Assembly: GCA_016788045.1 (NCBI GenBank) | Contig: JAEUTG010000029.1 | Span: 186,001-250,000 of the forward strand | Direction: 5' to 3' | DNA length: 64,000 nt | From: Bacteroidales bacterium | GTDB taxonomy: Bacteria > Bacteroidota > Bacteroidia > Bacteroidales > Lentimicrobiaceae | In this document: piece after piece, positions 25,235 through 34,091 of the stretch | Layout: each line of letters begins with the position of its first letter | Position numbering within the stretch: the stretch's first letter is position 1 | Notes under the pieces: generated by a model | The model's input: only the letters and a program-made list of their open reading frames with translations | Told to the model about the DNA's origin: nothing | Databases searched by the model: none | Translations under genes and position numbers: made by a program

Positions 25235-26041
25235 TTATTCAAGCCGGAAGGCATCGGCGCCATTTCTGCAGCCCACATGCATGGCTTCCTGGTTTTGCAT
25301 GATGGCTCCCCCGAAGTAGTCCAGGTTAAAAACCTCCGGAGTCTCAAACCAGCTGTTCACATCCATCACAAGTGCCAGTTTGTTCTGAGCTTCTTTTGCT
25401 ATATTAAAGGAAGTACCCGCCGGAGTAACAATGAATGAGTTGTCGATGAAGCCGGTTATGTCGTTTACATTCCCGGAGTTGTTTTCATAAATCTGTCCGA
25501 TACCCAGATGGAAATTAAAAGGCGAACGGACGCCTTCGCTGTTGTTCCACCAGCCGTTCAGCATGAGGTAGTGATACCCGCCGCCAAGAACTTCCGGCCA
25601 GGCCATGTTGACTTCCGGAGGGTTTACGAACATAAATGATTGATTTTTTGCCGACGAAATTCCGAATGTAAACCGGATGCTGTCATACTGTCCCTCCGGA
25701 ATATCGCTCTCTGTTTTCCAGCTCTGTGTTTCAGGATAATTTGTATCCACATAATGGATATCTTCCCATTCCGAAAAAGAGATGACCCTGCCATCGTGGT
25801 GAAAAAGCTTCAGATCGGAGATAAAGTACATGATTTCAGTTACTTCGTAAGGGTTTCCTGCGGCGTTTGTGTAGTTCATCGCGTTGAAAACCAGGGTAGA
25901 ATTGCCAACCACATGCCTGAAATCTATTGTCAGACCTGTTTTGACCTGTTCTTCACCGTTTTCCCTGCAGCCGGTCATTGGCAGCAACGTCAGCAGAATC
26001 ATTGAGGTGCTCAGCGTGAATGCAATTGTTTTTTTTCTCAT
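25235..26041 (-). CDS. MbnP-like periplasmic lipoprotein, probable copper handling
   Basis: This 268-residue protein has a lipoprotein signal with Cys25 (LLPMTGC) and resembles the MbnP family: LTIDFRHVVGNSTLVFN, an EVTEIMYFISDLKLFHHDG segment, IRFTFGI and a WWNN-containing core. MbnP proteins occur with copper-related MbnH or TonB receptors. I start it at the ATG at 26041, after the stop of the receptor gene at 26058; the earlier ATGs would overlap that gene. Its position directly after an OprC-like receptor supports copper binding or transfer at the cell surface. No MbnH-type cytochrome peroxidase is nearby. Confidence 0.75.
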   Translation of the reverse strand: MRKKTIAFTLSTSMILLTLLPMTGCRENGEEQVKTGLTIDFRHVVGNSTLVFNAMNYTNAAGNPYEVTEIMYFISDLKLFHHDGRVISFSEWEDIHYVDTNYPETQSWKTESDIPEGQYDSIRFTFGISSAKNQSFMFVNPPEVNMAWPEVLGGGYHYLMLNGWWNNSEGVRSPFNFHLGIGQIYENNSGNVNDITGFIDNSFIVTPAGTSFNIAKEAQNKLALVMDVNSWFETPEVFNLDYFGGAIMQNQEAMHVGCRNGADAFRLE

Positions 26042-26057
26042 CCGGATCCGCATCGGG

Positions 26058-28208
26058 TTAAATGGCAATCTTCAGGTTAACAAAGAATGATCTGCCTGGT
26101 TCATACAGCTTCGTGGTACTACCGGCCATCTTTCTGTTGAGGTGTTCGTAGTAGGCTTTGTTCAGCAGGTTGTTGCCACCGAAGGTGATAAAGACTGGTT
26201 TGATGGGCTGATACTCCACAGAGAAATTCAGCAAAGCAAAGCCGGGGGTGGCCTCTTCGTAGGATGCTTCCGAAATACGTTTCTGCGCGGAAACCAGCCT
26301 TACGGAAACGCCTGGTTTCAATTTGCCTGAGCGGAGGCTGTATGAGGCCCTGACCATGGCTTCAAAGGGAGGGATCTCCGCTATCGGATCATTCTTCAAT
26401 ACGATTGTACCCGTGGCCTGGCCGTTTTCAAGAAGTATTTTTTCTATTTCCGGGTAATAGGCAAGGGTAGTGCCTGCGGACGCTGAAGTGGTCAGTTTTT
26501 CAAAAAAAGTGCGTGTGTACTCAGCTTCAAACCCATAGAAAACAGCCCTGCTGAGGTTGTTGAACTGTTTCACGCCCGGAGCGCCGTTACTCAGCGGTCT
26601 GGCAACTGATGGCGGAAGGAGGGTTCCGGTGATGTAATTCCGGACATCTGACCTGAATAATGTGACGGCAGCCAGGCTGTTTTCATCGCGGTATTCAGCA
26701 ATCAGATCTGCCTGGTAGTTGATTTCTGGTTTCAGGGCGGGATTGCCGAGGTAATCGTATTTATCATATCCGGTAGCAAGAAATTTGATATACCTTTCCT
26801 GAAGGTCAGGTGCCCGTGCACTTCTGGCAATGGCTGCCGTAACTTTTATTTTCTCAGAAATCCGGTAGGAACCGCTGGCAGTAGCCCCAAACAGGATGGC
26901 TGATACAGGCTGCACCTCGAACCAGGTTACATCACTTTTCACTATTTTCAGGGTATCGCCGGAATCGCTGAAATTGGCATCTGCCCTGAATCCGAGCTCA
27001 TAACTGAAGCGATCGATGTTTTCACTCAGTCCTCCGTATATGCCGGTGTTGATGATCCAGGACTGCTTCCAGAGATTGAACGCCTTTTCAGAGATCATTT
27101 CCTGCCCTTCCATGTTCATAATCATTTTCATGTTACGGGTGCCATCCTTCTCTGTGTAACCGGCATCGATGCCTGCACTGATCAGTTTGTTTCCCCTCTT
27201 TAAGGTGGTGATCAGCCGCAGACCGGTGGCTTGTGTGTTTACTCTGGCAATGCCCTGCATCAACCCAGTGTAGGGTGGAACAACCTGCGAATACTGGGGT
27301 CTGAAGCTGTTGTCCATTTCATGGTAAACACGGGTATGGTAGGCAGATATCTTCAGCAGATTCTCCGGACTTTCAGGATCGGTCCTGGTATAAATCCCCG
27401 AGAAGATGTTTGTATTGTCGGCGATTTCATCCATGGCCAGTGCTGGAAAGAGCACATCCCGGCCGAAGGAACCGGTGTATTTCAGCATCAGGATCTGATT
27501 GCCGGCGATTTTGACCCCTGTTTCCGCTGAAATGCTTCTTTTGTGAAATTCTGAATTCCATTCGGTACCATTCCCATCAGAGTAATTGCCAAAATTTTTA
27601 AGTCCGGCACTGAGCTTCAGGTATGCTTTGCTGCCACTGCTTTTAACCGACAGAAACTGACTGAATCCGTTGCGGTTTGAATCAAACCCTGTGAGGGAAA
27701 CTACCCTGGTTTCTTTCTTGCCGATTGATGGGGTTTCAAAAGTACTCACCCTGATGCTGGCGGCCGGTGACTGGCCATAGGCCAGCAGGTATGGCCCTTT
27801 TACAACTTCGAGCCTGCTGATGAATTCCGGATCAATATGCGAAAGCACCGGGTCCATGCGGTTCGGACAGCCGCCTTCGATGCGGAATCCTTCGTCGAGA
27901 AAGATATTGAGCTGGGAATACCTGAAGCCGCGGATCACCGGATCAATGGCGTAACCTCCTCTGCGGATGCCGCTTATGTTGGGCTGACCCCGAAGAAATT
28001 CACCGACATCACTGATCCCTGACCTGCTCAGCTTCTCTGAGGTTACCACTGCCCCGCGGATTAACCTGCCTGGCATGCTGTCGCGGATTTCGAGTATGGG
28101 AAGGCGAACAATGGAATCGTTCTGGTTCTGAGCAATCAGCGGACTGTAAAGCGAGGACAGCAATGCGGTAATAAAACTGAAGATCAGTTTTTTAAAAGTA
28201 GATGACAT
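26058..28208 (-). CDS. TonB-dependent outer-membrane receptor, OprC/NosA-like copper receptor
   Basis: This 716-residue protein has a signal peptide (cleavage near residue 26), a plug domain (about 35-155) and a 22-strand barrel ending in FVNLKIAI with a terminal aliphatic residue. The plug carries EGGCPNRMDP with Cys114-x3-Met118, and the barrel has His296-Glu-Met298 in VYHEMDNSF. In the Pseudomonas copper receptor OprC, Cu is bound by a CxxxM pair and an HxM pair about 180 residues apart; here the distance is 182. Copper import is thus well supported. It lies in a run: NifX-like gene, receptor, MbnP-like lipoprotein. Power would come from a TonB complex such as 20098-22099. Confidence 0.88.
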   Translation of the reverse strand: MSSTFKKLIFSFITALLSSLYSPLIAQNQNDSIVRLPILEIRDSMPGRLIRGAVVTSEKLSRSGISDVGEFLRGQPNISGIRRGGYAIDPVIRGFRYSQLNIFLDEGFRIEGGCPNRMDPVLSHIDPEFISRLEVVKGPYLLAYGQSPAASIRVSTFETPSIGKKETRVVSLTGFDSNRNGFSQFLSVKSSGSKAYLKLSAGLKNFGNYSDGNGTEWNSEFHKRSISAETGVKIAGNQILMLKYTGSFGRDVLFPALAMDEIADNTNIFSGIYTRTDPESPENLLKISAYHTRVYHEMDNSFRPQYSQVVPPYTGLMQGIARVNTQATGLRLITTLKRGNKLISAGIDAGYTEKDGTRNMKMIMNMEGQEMISEKAFNLWKQSWIINTGIYGGLSENIDRFSYELGFRADANFSDSGDTLKIVKSDVTWFEVQPVSAILFGATASGSYRISEKIKVTAAIARSARAPDLQERYIKFLATGYDKYDYLGNPALKPEINYQADLIAEYRDENSLAAVTLFRSDVRNYITGTLLPPSVARPLSNGAPGVKQFNNLSRAVFYGFEAEYTRTFFEKLTTSASAGTTLAYYPEIEKILLENGQATGTIVLKNDPIAEIPPFEAMVRASYSLRSGKLKPGVSVRLVSAQKRISEASYEEATPGFALLNFSVEYQPIKPVFITFGGNNLLNKAYYEHLNRKMAGSTTKLYEPGRSFFVNLKIAI

Positions 28209-28300
28209 TTTTTAAACAGATTGATTGACAGAGGTTCCGGGTTACCCTTGTATCACTCGCCGGGTATGCTGGTAAGGCACAAAATTCCTGCCACATCCGT

Positions 28301-28705
28301 TCAATGATGGCAACAAACATCCGGATTGTGGTCAAGATCGTCTTTAAGCAGTAATTCGGCAGCTTTGCGGGCATCGCTTTCTCTGGTAACATATACTTTC
28401 TTACCGGCAGCCATCAGGTCGGTATAAAGGCGATGCCCCATTCCGCCGGCAATTACTGCTTCACAATCGCCGAGTACGCCCAGGATTCCGGCATGAGAGT
28501 GTGAATGATTTTCACTGTTTTGCCCATGCTGATGGTGGTGATCATGGTCGTGATGGTGTCCCAGTGCATGGCCGGTTACCTTGTTCTCGCGGTATTCTTC
28601 ATTCAGGATCTGCTGATTGCCGGTTTCGAAAACGATAAACCCGCGGCTACGGCCGAAGTGTGCAGAAACTGTGGTGCCGTCGTTGCTTGGAAGTGCTATT
28701 TTCAT
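28301..28705 (-). CDS. NifB/NifX-domain protein with His-rich metal-binding insertion
   Basis: This 134-residue cytoplasmic protein has the dinitrogenase cofactor (NifX/NifY-like) fold: MKIALPSNDGTTVSAHFGRS at the start and CEAVIAGGMGHRLYTDL in the middle. Between them residues 46-71 form a His-rich insertion (about 14 His plus Asp), and the C-terminus ends in CCHH (131-134). Both additions suggest soft-metal binding. It is the first gene of the probable copper operon and follows a TACCTTTG promoter with a palindromic operator. No nitrogenase genes are in view, so a metal-chaperone or storage role is more likely than FeMo-cofactor work. Confidence 0.8.
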   Translation of the reverse strand: MKIALPSNDGTTVSAHFGRSRGFIVFETGNQQILNEEYRENKVTGHALGHHHDHDHHHQHGQNSENHSHSHAGILGVLGDCEAVIAGGMGHRLYTDLMAAGKKVYVTRESDARKAAELLLKDDLDHNPDVCCHH

Positions 28706-28741
28706 GGCTGTTGAATTGGGTTAGCAATAAAATGATTGCTG

Positions 28742-28749
28742 CAAAGGTA
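28742..28749 (-). promoter_or_regulatory. Candidate -7 box of the NifX-receptor-MbnP operon
   Basis: The minus strand reads TACCTTTG, followed by C, a full TAnnTTTG match, 37 bases before the start codon. No TTTG at -33 is visible; instead a palindrome begins 7 bases upstream. Confidence 0.5.
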
Positions 28750-28755
28750 AGATTA

Positions 28756-28777
28756 ATTATGAACGCATGTTCATAAT
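28756..28777. promoter_or_regulatory. Palindromic operator upstream of the copper operon
   Basis: ATTATGAAC at 28756-28764 and GTTCATAAT at 28769-28777 form a perfect 9-bp inverted repeat around GCAT. It lies directly upstream of the -7 box, where MerR-type activators bind, though a repressor is equally possible. Confidence 0.6.
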
Positions 28778-28809
28778 AAAATTAAATTTTCGGATTTCTT
28801 CCCGTGGTT

Positions 28810-29874
28810 TCAGCGAAGGTAGATGGCTCCACCCGAACTGTCAGCAGCAGCGCCGGTGACTTCAGCCAGACAGTTATTCCTGTTCAGGAACCTGAGGGTT
28901 CCAAGCAATGCGAAAATCAGAGCCTCTTTAAAGTCGATGGTCAGTTTATCTGGCAGGTGAAGTTTTGTTTTGGTGTATGCCTGAATACGGCTGATAAGGT
29001 AGGTGTTGTGGGCTCCTCCGCCCGTAACGATCGCAGTTCCTGAATTTGAATGTGGAATTGCTTTTGCAGTCTGCATGGCGATGTGTTCGGTGAAAGTGCA
29101 CAGAAGGGTTACAGGATCTGCTCCGCTGGCTTCCAGCAGAGGGATAATCTGAGTTTCGGTCCATTCCCTTCCGAGTGACCTGGGACCGGTTTGCCTGTAG
29201 AAAGGAAGCATGTTCAGATTTTCAAGCAGGATGGGATGTATGGTACCACTTGCCGCAAGGTGTCCTGATTCATCCATCGCATAGCCGAGCTTCGCAGCCA
29301 CCCTGTTGAGGATGATATTTGCCGGGCAGATGTCAAAGGCTTTTTGTCTGCCGTGGTCGGGAAATGAAATGTTGGCAAAACCTCCCAGATTGATACAGGC
29401 TGCATGACTTCCAAAGAGCAGGCGGTCACCCAGGGGTACCAGCGGAGCACCCTGTCCGCCAAGGGCAACATCAAGGCTTCTGAAATCGCAGATGGTAGTG
29501 ATACCGGTGACGGCTGCGATGGCTGCCCCGCTGCCAATCTGTAAGGTAAAACGGTTCTCCGGCTGGTGAAAAACAGTATGCCCGTGACTCGCAATCAGTT
29601 GAGGTTTAAGCCCGTAGCCTTCTAGAAAACGCCTGCATTGTTCACCAATCCATTCGCCATACCTAACGTTGAGCAGGGAAATTTCAACGGCGCTGGCCTT
29701 GTGGATTCCCGATAAAATGTTTCTGAATTCAGAGGTATAAGGAATTGTAGCCGCTTTGTTGATTTCGTAGTCAGTGCCATCGTCGCTCAGACTGAAGGTA
29801 CACAATGCCAGATCCAGTCCATCGAGCGACGTACCTGACATAATGCCCAGAGCCGTAATGGTTTGCTTCATCAC
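28810..29874 (-). CDS. anmK: Anhydro-N-acetylmuramic acid kinase
   Basis: This 354-residue kinase phosphorylates and opens 1,6-anhydro-MurNAc released during cell-wall turnover, giving MurNAc 6-phosphate. Signatures: GIMSGTSLDGLDLAL at residues 11-25 (nucleotide-binding loop), SHGHTVFHQP, QIGSGAAIA, CINLGGFANIS, and VTGGGAHNTYLISRI. Length fits AnmK. It follows murF with a single base between stop and start, so recycling and peptidoglycan precursor synthesis are coexpressed. Its end lies about 35 bases before the operator of the copper operon. Confidence 0.94.
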   Translation of the reverse strand: MMKQTITALGIMSGTSLDGLDLALCTFSLSDDGTDYEINKAATIPYTSEFRNILSGIHKASAVEISLLNVRYGEWIGEQCRRFLEGYGLKPQLIASHGHTVFHQPENRFTLQIGSGAAIAAVTGITTICDFRSLDVALGGQGAPLVPLGDRLLFGSHAACINLGGFANISFPDHGRQKAFDICPANIILNRVAAKLGYAMDESGHLAASGTIHPILLENLNMLPFYRQTGPRSLGREWTETQIIPLLEASGADPVTLLCTFTEHIAMQTAKAIPHSNSGTAIVTGGGAHNTYLISRIQAYTKTKLHLPDKLTIDFKEALIFALLGTLRFLNRNNCLAEVTGAAADSSGGAIYLR

Positions 29875-29875
29875 T

Positions 29876-31174
29876 TTACAGGGCTGGGGTTATTGTTTCC
29901 AGTTTCATGCCCCGGGAGCCTTTGATCAGAATGGTGGCTCCTGTAATCATCTGCTTCTCAAGGTGTTCCATCAGAGCATTCACAGTATCAAAAGATGTGA
30001 CTCCGGGAAAGTCCGCTGAAGCTGCTGCAAACAGCGGACCTGCTGTGAGTATGTGGCTGAAACCACCATCATTTGCGATCTGCAGGATGGCATGGTGTTC
30101 TTCGGCGGCAGCTTCTCCAAGTTCAAACATATCACCCAGAATCAGCATTTTATTACTTGCCTGCATGCTGTAAAAATTGAGAATGGCTGCCTTCATGCTG
30201 GAAGGATTGGCGTTGTAAGCATCGAGAATCAGGGTATTTCTTTCGGTTGAAATGACCTGGGAGCGGTTGAGTTTCGGCTCATAGCTGGCAACAGCGCCAA
30301 CCGCTGCATCTGGTTCAACCCTGAAATGTCCGGCGATACACAGGGCAGCCATGGCATTGTCGAAATTGTAGGTTCCGGCCAGTCTGGTTTTCAGTTTTCG
30401 CTGATATGGATGGGTGACTTCAAATTCCAGCAATGATCCTGACTTATCAGGGTTTCCCTTAAAATCAGCATTGTCTGCTGCACCGTAAGTCACCCTGTCA
30501 AGATCAGCAGAAAGAGACATGAGCAGCGGATCGTTTGCATTGACAAACACTATTCCTCCGGATTTTCTGAAGTATTCATACAGTTCGTTTTTTGCCCTGA
30601 TGACGCCTTCCGGTCCTCCGAATCCTTCGAGGTGGGCTTTACCGATGTTGGTAATCAGCCCGTGGGTCGGGCGGGCAATGCTGCATAAGTCGGCGATTTC
30701 ACCGATGTGGTTGGCTCCCATTTCCACGACCGCAATTTCGGTTTCCGGTTTGATACTGAGCAAAGTGATGGGAACCCCGATGTGGTTGTTAAAGTTTCCG
30801 GTGGTGGCCTGGGTTTGGAAGCGAGCAGACAGGGCGGTGGCGATCAGCTCTTTTGATGTGGTCTTTCCGTTGGTCCCGGTTATGCCGATGATCGGGATTT
30901 TCAACTGATTGCGGTAAGCAGAAGCCAGTTGCTGAAGGGATTGAAGTACATTTTCAACCAGGAGGGTTTTCCCATTGGCATTGAGGTCAGGATCATCTAT
31001 AACAGCAAAAGCAGCGCCGTTCTCAATCGCCTGCAGGGCATACTGATTGCCGTTGAAATTGTCCCCCCGGAGCGCAAAAAAGATACTTCCGGGATGAATT
31101 TTGCGCGAGTCGGTGCTGATATAGGGGTGCTGCCTGAAAATCTCCAGTAATTTACCGGTACTGATATAATCCAT
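29876..31174 (-). CDS. murF: UDP-N-acetylmuramoyl-tripeptide--D-alanyl-D-alanine ligase
   Basis: This 432-residue cytoplasmic Mur ligase adds D-Ala-D-Ala to UDP-MurNAc-tripeptide. The N-terminal domain has STDSRKIHPGSIFFALRG, the ATP-binding loop is IGITGTNGKTTSKELI (about residues 95-110), followed by TTGNFNNHIGVPITLL and VVEMGANHIGEIADL; ILDAYNANPSSMKAAI marks the C-terminal part. All are MurF-specific. It precedes anmK on the same strand. Between it and the gldJ end lies a strong terminator, so its transcription starts in the short gap 31175-31244. Confidence 0.95.
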   Translation of the reverse strand: MDYISTGKLLEIFRQHPYISTDSRKIHPGSIFFALRGDNFNGNQYALQAIENGAAFAVIDDPDLNANGKTLLVENVLQSLQQLASAYRNQLKIPIIGITGTNGKTTSKELIATALSARFQTQATTGNFNNHIGVPITLLSIKPETEIAVVEMGANHIGEIADLCSIARPTHGLITNIGKAHLEGFGGPEGVIRAKNELYEYFRKSGGIVFVNANDPLLMSLSADLDRVTYGAADNADFKGNPDKSGSLLEFEVTHPYQRKLKTRLAGTYNFDNAMAALCIAGHFRVEPDAAVGAVASYEPKLNRSQVISTERNTLILDAYNANPSSMKAAILNFYSMQASNKMLILGDMFELGEAAAEEHHAILQIANDGGFSHILTAGPLFAAASADFPGVTSFDTVNALMEHLEKQMITGATILIKGSRGMKLETITPAL

Positions 31175-31244
31175 TTACAATCGGGTTAGTCGGTCAATGA
31201 TTTACTGCCGAAATTAAACAAAAACGGGGTTTGGAATGACGGAA

Positions 31245-31279
31245 TAAAAAAAAAGTCCACACCGGTGAAGTGTGGACTT
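31245..31279 (-). terminator. Rho-independent terminator of the porP-gldJ operon
   Basis: On the minus strand AAGTCCACAC and GTGTGGACTT (31253-31262 and 31270-31279) form a perfect 10-bp stem with a 7-base loop, followed by nine T residues. It lies 20 bases after the gldJ stop. Confidence 0.92.
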
Positions 31280-31298
31280 AAGATTCCTTCAGTATTCT

Positions 31299-32786
31299 TT
31301 ATTTTTTCTTACCATAAGCACCGCCAACCCGGCCCATGGCGCAGCGGAAACCAATAAAATTGGTTGCCTGGTTCTCGTCAAGGTAACGGCGGGTAGAAGG
31401 ACTCAGGAAGTAAGCAGGGTCTTTCCATGAACCACCTTTATAAACCCTTGAATGATCGCTGATAAGAGAAGTCTTACCATACTCATACATCATGTTGGTT
31501 GTGTTGATGGTATCGGCCGGAGCAGTTGACCAGTCAGGGTTGATGGTTGACTGATAGTCACCGTCAAGATAGTTGACCTGGTTTGCGCTACGGTAATTGA
31601 AGCGGTCTTTGCTTTCTTCGGTAGTAACTTCGCGGTAGCGGATGCGGCCGAGGCTGTCTTTGGGAGCTAAAAATCCTTCGGCATCTGTTTCTTTGGTCTT
31701 GAAGATGTTTCCGCGGAATGGTGCATAATCGGCCATATCTTCGTAAGTGAGTGGACGATAGACATCCAGAACCCATTCAGCCACATTACCGGCCATATTA
31801 TACAGACCGTAATCATTCGGCCAGTAGGAGGCAACTTCAGCAGGAAGGTCAGCACCGTCGTTGAGGCTGCCGGCAACTCCCATGTAGTCACCACGACCCC
31901 GTTTGAAGTTGGCAAGGAATTGTCCGTAAAACTTTTTCTCATCGGAGCGGACGATGGTTCCGTTCCAGGGATAAACCCGGCGTTCAACAACGCGCTCATA
32001 TACGGTGGTTCCAACAAGTCCGAGGGCAGCAAATTCCCATTCGGCTTCGGTTGGCAGACGATACTTGGGAACCATGATTCCATCTTCGAGACGGGCACGG
32101 CGTTCACCGGTACCACTGGGGTTCAGGTCCTTAAGCGGTTTGTTGACCAGCCCTTCGTACTGACCTGCAAGGTAAGCTTCTGTATTGAAGTTATTTTCGT
32201 TACGCTGATCGGGATCGAAATCGAGGATGCCCTTGCGGATGAGGTTCATTTCATTGACCCTGTCAGTACGCCAGAGGCAGTAGTCGTTGGCCTGAACCCA
32301 GCTGACGCCTACGACAGGATAGTTGCGGTAAGCGGGATGTCTGAAATAGGTTTCTACGAGCGGCTCGTTGTAGGCCAGTTTTTCGCGCCAAACAAGGGTG
32401 TCGGGCAATGCTTTCCTGTAAACTTCAGGATAGTCGGTTCCGTAAACACGGCTCAGCCAGTACAGGTATTCAACATAATCAACATTGGCCACTTCGGTTT
32501 CATCAATGTAGAAGGTAGGTACGGTAACCCTGCGGGGGATGTTGTCCCAGTCGTACATGGGATTGTCGGTGGTACGTCCCATGGTAAAGGTTCCGCCTTC
32601 CACCATTCTGAGTCCGGGGCCTATGGGCTGCTCACCGTATTTGGTGTTTACCTGGTAACCTCCGTTTTTCGGATTATTGTATTCCCATCCTGTAGTTCTG
32701 GAAGCATCCTTGGAACAGGAAGAGGCAATAAGCAAGACTGAAGCAAAAAGTGTGAGTTTCTGATAGATGTTGCTGTAGCTGATCAT
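31299..32786 (-). CDS. gldJ: GldJ-like T9SS/gliding lipoprotein with formylglycine-generating-enzyme fold
   Basis: This 495-residue outer-membrane lipoprotein (Cys24 in IASSC) has a SUMF1/FGE-type domain and fits GldJ, which stabilises GldK and the type IX secretion ring. Family-like segments are TGWEYNNPKNGGYQ just after the lipid anchor, VEGGTFTMGRTTDN, FYIDETEVANVDYVEYL, HPAYRNYPVVGVSWVQAN and YKGGSWKDPAYFLSP. In Flavobacterium, gldJ lies next to porU and porV; here porU copies lie 1.3 kb away. The FGE cysteine pair for sulfatase activation is not evident, as expected for a structural role. GldK is the nearest alternative name, but the N-terminus is GldJ-type. Confidence 0.85.
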   Translation of the reverse strand: MISYSNIYQKLTLFASVLLIASSCSKDASRTTGWEYNNPKNGGYQVNTKYGEQPIGPGLRMVEGGTFTMGRTTDNPMYDWDNIPRRVTVPTFYIDETEVANVDYVEYLYWLSRVYGTDYPEVYRKALPDTLVWREKLAYNEPLVETYFRHPAYRNYPVVGVSWVQANDYCLWRTDRVNEMNLIRKGILDFDPDQRNENNFNTEAYLAGQYEGLVNKPLKDLNPSGTGERRARLEDGIMVPKYRLPTEAEWEFAALGLVGTTVYERVVERRVYPWNGTIVRSDEKKFYGQFLANFKRGRGDYMGVAGSLNDGADLPAEVASYWPNDYGLYNMAGNVAEWVLDVYRPLTYEDMADYAPFRGNIFKTKETDAEGFLAPKDSLGRIRYREVTTEESKDRFNYRSANQVNYLDGDYQSTINPDWSTAPADTINTTNMMYEYGKTSLISDHSRVYKGGSWKDPAYFLSPSTRRYLDENQATNFIGFRCAMGRVGGAYGKKK

Positions 32787-32818
32787 TTCAGGTTAAATTA
32801 TTTGTTGATGATTGATAA

Positions 32819-33808
32819 CTAAAATCTGGGGCATTTTATTGCCTTCTGTTTGATAGTTTTTTGTCCGCAGTCGAATTGCCAGGCAAAAGAAACTTCGTGC
32901 GCACCACCGGTGGCATTGGTTAAGCCGGAAACAGTGTAGTCATAACTGTAACCGATTTTGAATTTTTCGTGCTGAAACCCGATCAGGGCAATTACAGCAT
33001 CGGGATTTTCAAAATTGTGTCTGAACCAGGTACCCACAACAAAAGGATATATATTAAGGTACATCCCGAGGTTAAGCTGATGAAACTCACCCTGCTGCTG
33101 ATACATGATGTTGGGGGAAATGCTGAGGTCTTCAATTTCTCCGGATTTGAGACCGTTTCTGATATCAATCAACGCACCTGCATGGGCGGTAATTTTCATT
33201 TCCAGATTGCTGCTGCCGTTGCTGTAGAATGAGTTGTCGGGTTGGGTGAGGTGGTTGACCGCTACACCTCCATACAGTCGTTCGTTGTAACCGAACAAAA
33301 GCCCGGCAGAAAAGTCGATCATCCCGATGTTCATCCTGTCGGGAGGGCTCTCCAGAGTTGGGGGCAGGTTGTTGTCGATTGCAGAAAGCAACTGATCTTC
33401 AAAAATAAGCTTGTTCCAGTTCAGCTTATTCTGGATATAAGTGCCCTGAAACCCGGCATTCATGGTAAGCGTTTTGGTAAGGTTTACCCTGAATGAATAA
33501 ATGGCACTTGCCTGGGTATTGGTAAGCACACCATCGGCCAGATTTTCCGACATTACCAGAAACCCGATACCGCCTGAAATCGCATCAACGAACTGGTCGT
33601 AGGCCGCCGAGTAGGTAACGAAATTTGCACCCATCTGAGGCCACTGGTTGCGGTAATTAAGGGTTAAACGCGGACATACCTTGATGCCTGCGAGTGCAGG
33701 ATTCAGGTATAGAGGATTGCCGTAATATTGTGAAAAGGAGGCATCCTGGGCTTTTGCCGGATTCAAGGCAAGAATTACCAGAAATATAAGGAGTAGCCTT
33801 AGTTTCAT
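32819..33808 (-). CDS. PorP/SprF family T9SS outer-membrane protein
   Basis: This 329-residue protein has a signal peptide (MKLRLLLIFLVILALNPAKA) and the PorP/SprF opening QDASFSQYYGNPLYLNPALAG, then alternating strands of a 14-strand barrel-like fold (GYSYDYTVSGL near the end). PorP/SprF proteins work with PorE/SprE or export specific T9SS cargo such as SprB. I place the start at the ATG at 33808 just before the signal peptide; an ATG 8 codons earlier is less fitting. It is 32 bases upstream of gldJ in one operon ending at the terminator. Many paralogues occur per genome, so the cargo is unknown. Confidence 0.92.
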   Translation of the reverse strand: MKLRLLLIFLVILALNPAKAQDASFSQYYGNPLYLNPALAGIKVCPRLTLNYRNQWPQMGANFVTYSAAYDQFVDAISGGIGFLVMSENLADGVLTNTQASAIYSFRVNLTKTLTMNAGFQGTYIQNKLNWNKLIFEDQLLSAIDNNLPPTLESPPDRMNIGMIDFSAGLLFGYNERLYGGVAVNHLTQPDNSFYSNGSSNLEMKITAHAGALIDIRNGLKSGEIEDLSISPNIMYQQQGEFHQLNLGMYLNIYPFVVGTWFRHNFENPDAVIALIGFQHEKFKIGYSYDYTVSGLTNATGGAHEVSFAWQFDCGQKTIKQKAIKCPRF

Positions 33809-33967
33809 TTGCAGGGAAGTTTCAGCAGCCAATATTACGAAAATTTTTTAATATCATTCAACAGCCTTGAAAAATTGTTAACATTACCAGCGTAGCAAAA
33901 CAATAACGGAATTGGTTTTCCGTTAGTATTTTCGCCGGCAATAATTTACAATATTCAGTGCAGGCGG

Positions 33968-33975
33968 CAAAGATA
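33968..33975 (-). promoter_or_regulatory. Candidate -7 box for the porP-gldJ operon
   Basis: The minus strand reads TATCTTTG, a full TAnnTTTG match. The leader to the porP start at 33808 would be about 155 bases. A CTTG 23 bases upstream is a weak -33 candidate. Confidence 0.4.
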
Positions 33976-34091
33976 CGTAAAAATGAACTTATTGGCTGCA
34001 AGTTCTGTTCAGTTTATCACTTTTATCTGATTTAGTAATACTGCCTGATCTCAGATTCTTTCAGGCAATGCTGGTTTTGTTAATCAACAGA

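Noticed and set aside
28192..28392. 66-codon minus-strand frame between the NifX-like and receptor genes
   Set aside because: Most of it overlaps the NifX-like gene in another frame and it has no domain.
28757..28777. LexA (SOS) box because of GAAC-N4-GTTC
   Set aside because: This form is the Firmicutes SOS box; the operon is metal-related and Bacteroidota do not generally use it.
31920..32741. 273-codon frame on the plus strand
   Set aside because: It is the mirror of the gldJ reading frame; the gldJ protein is well supported and the mirror product matches nothing.
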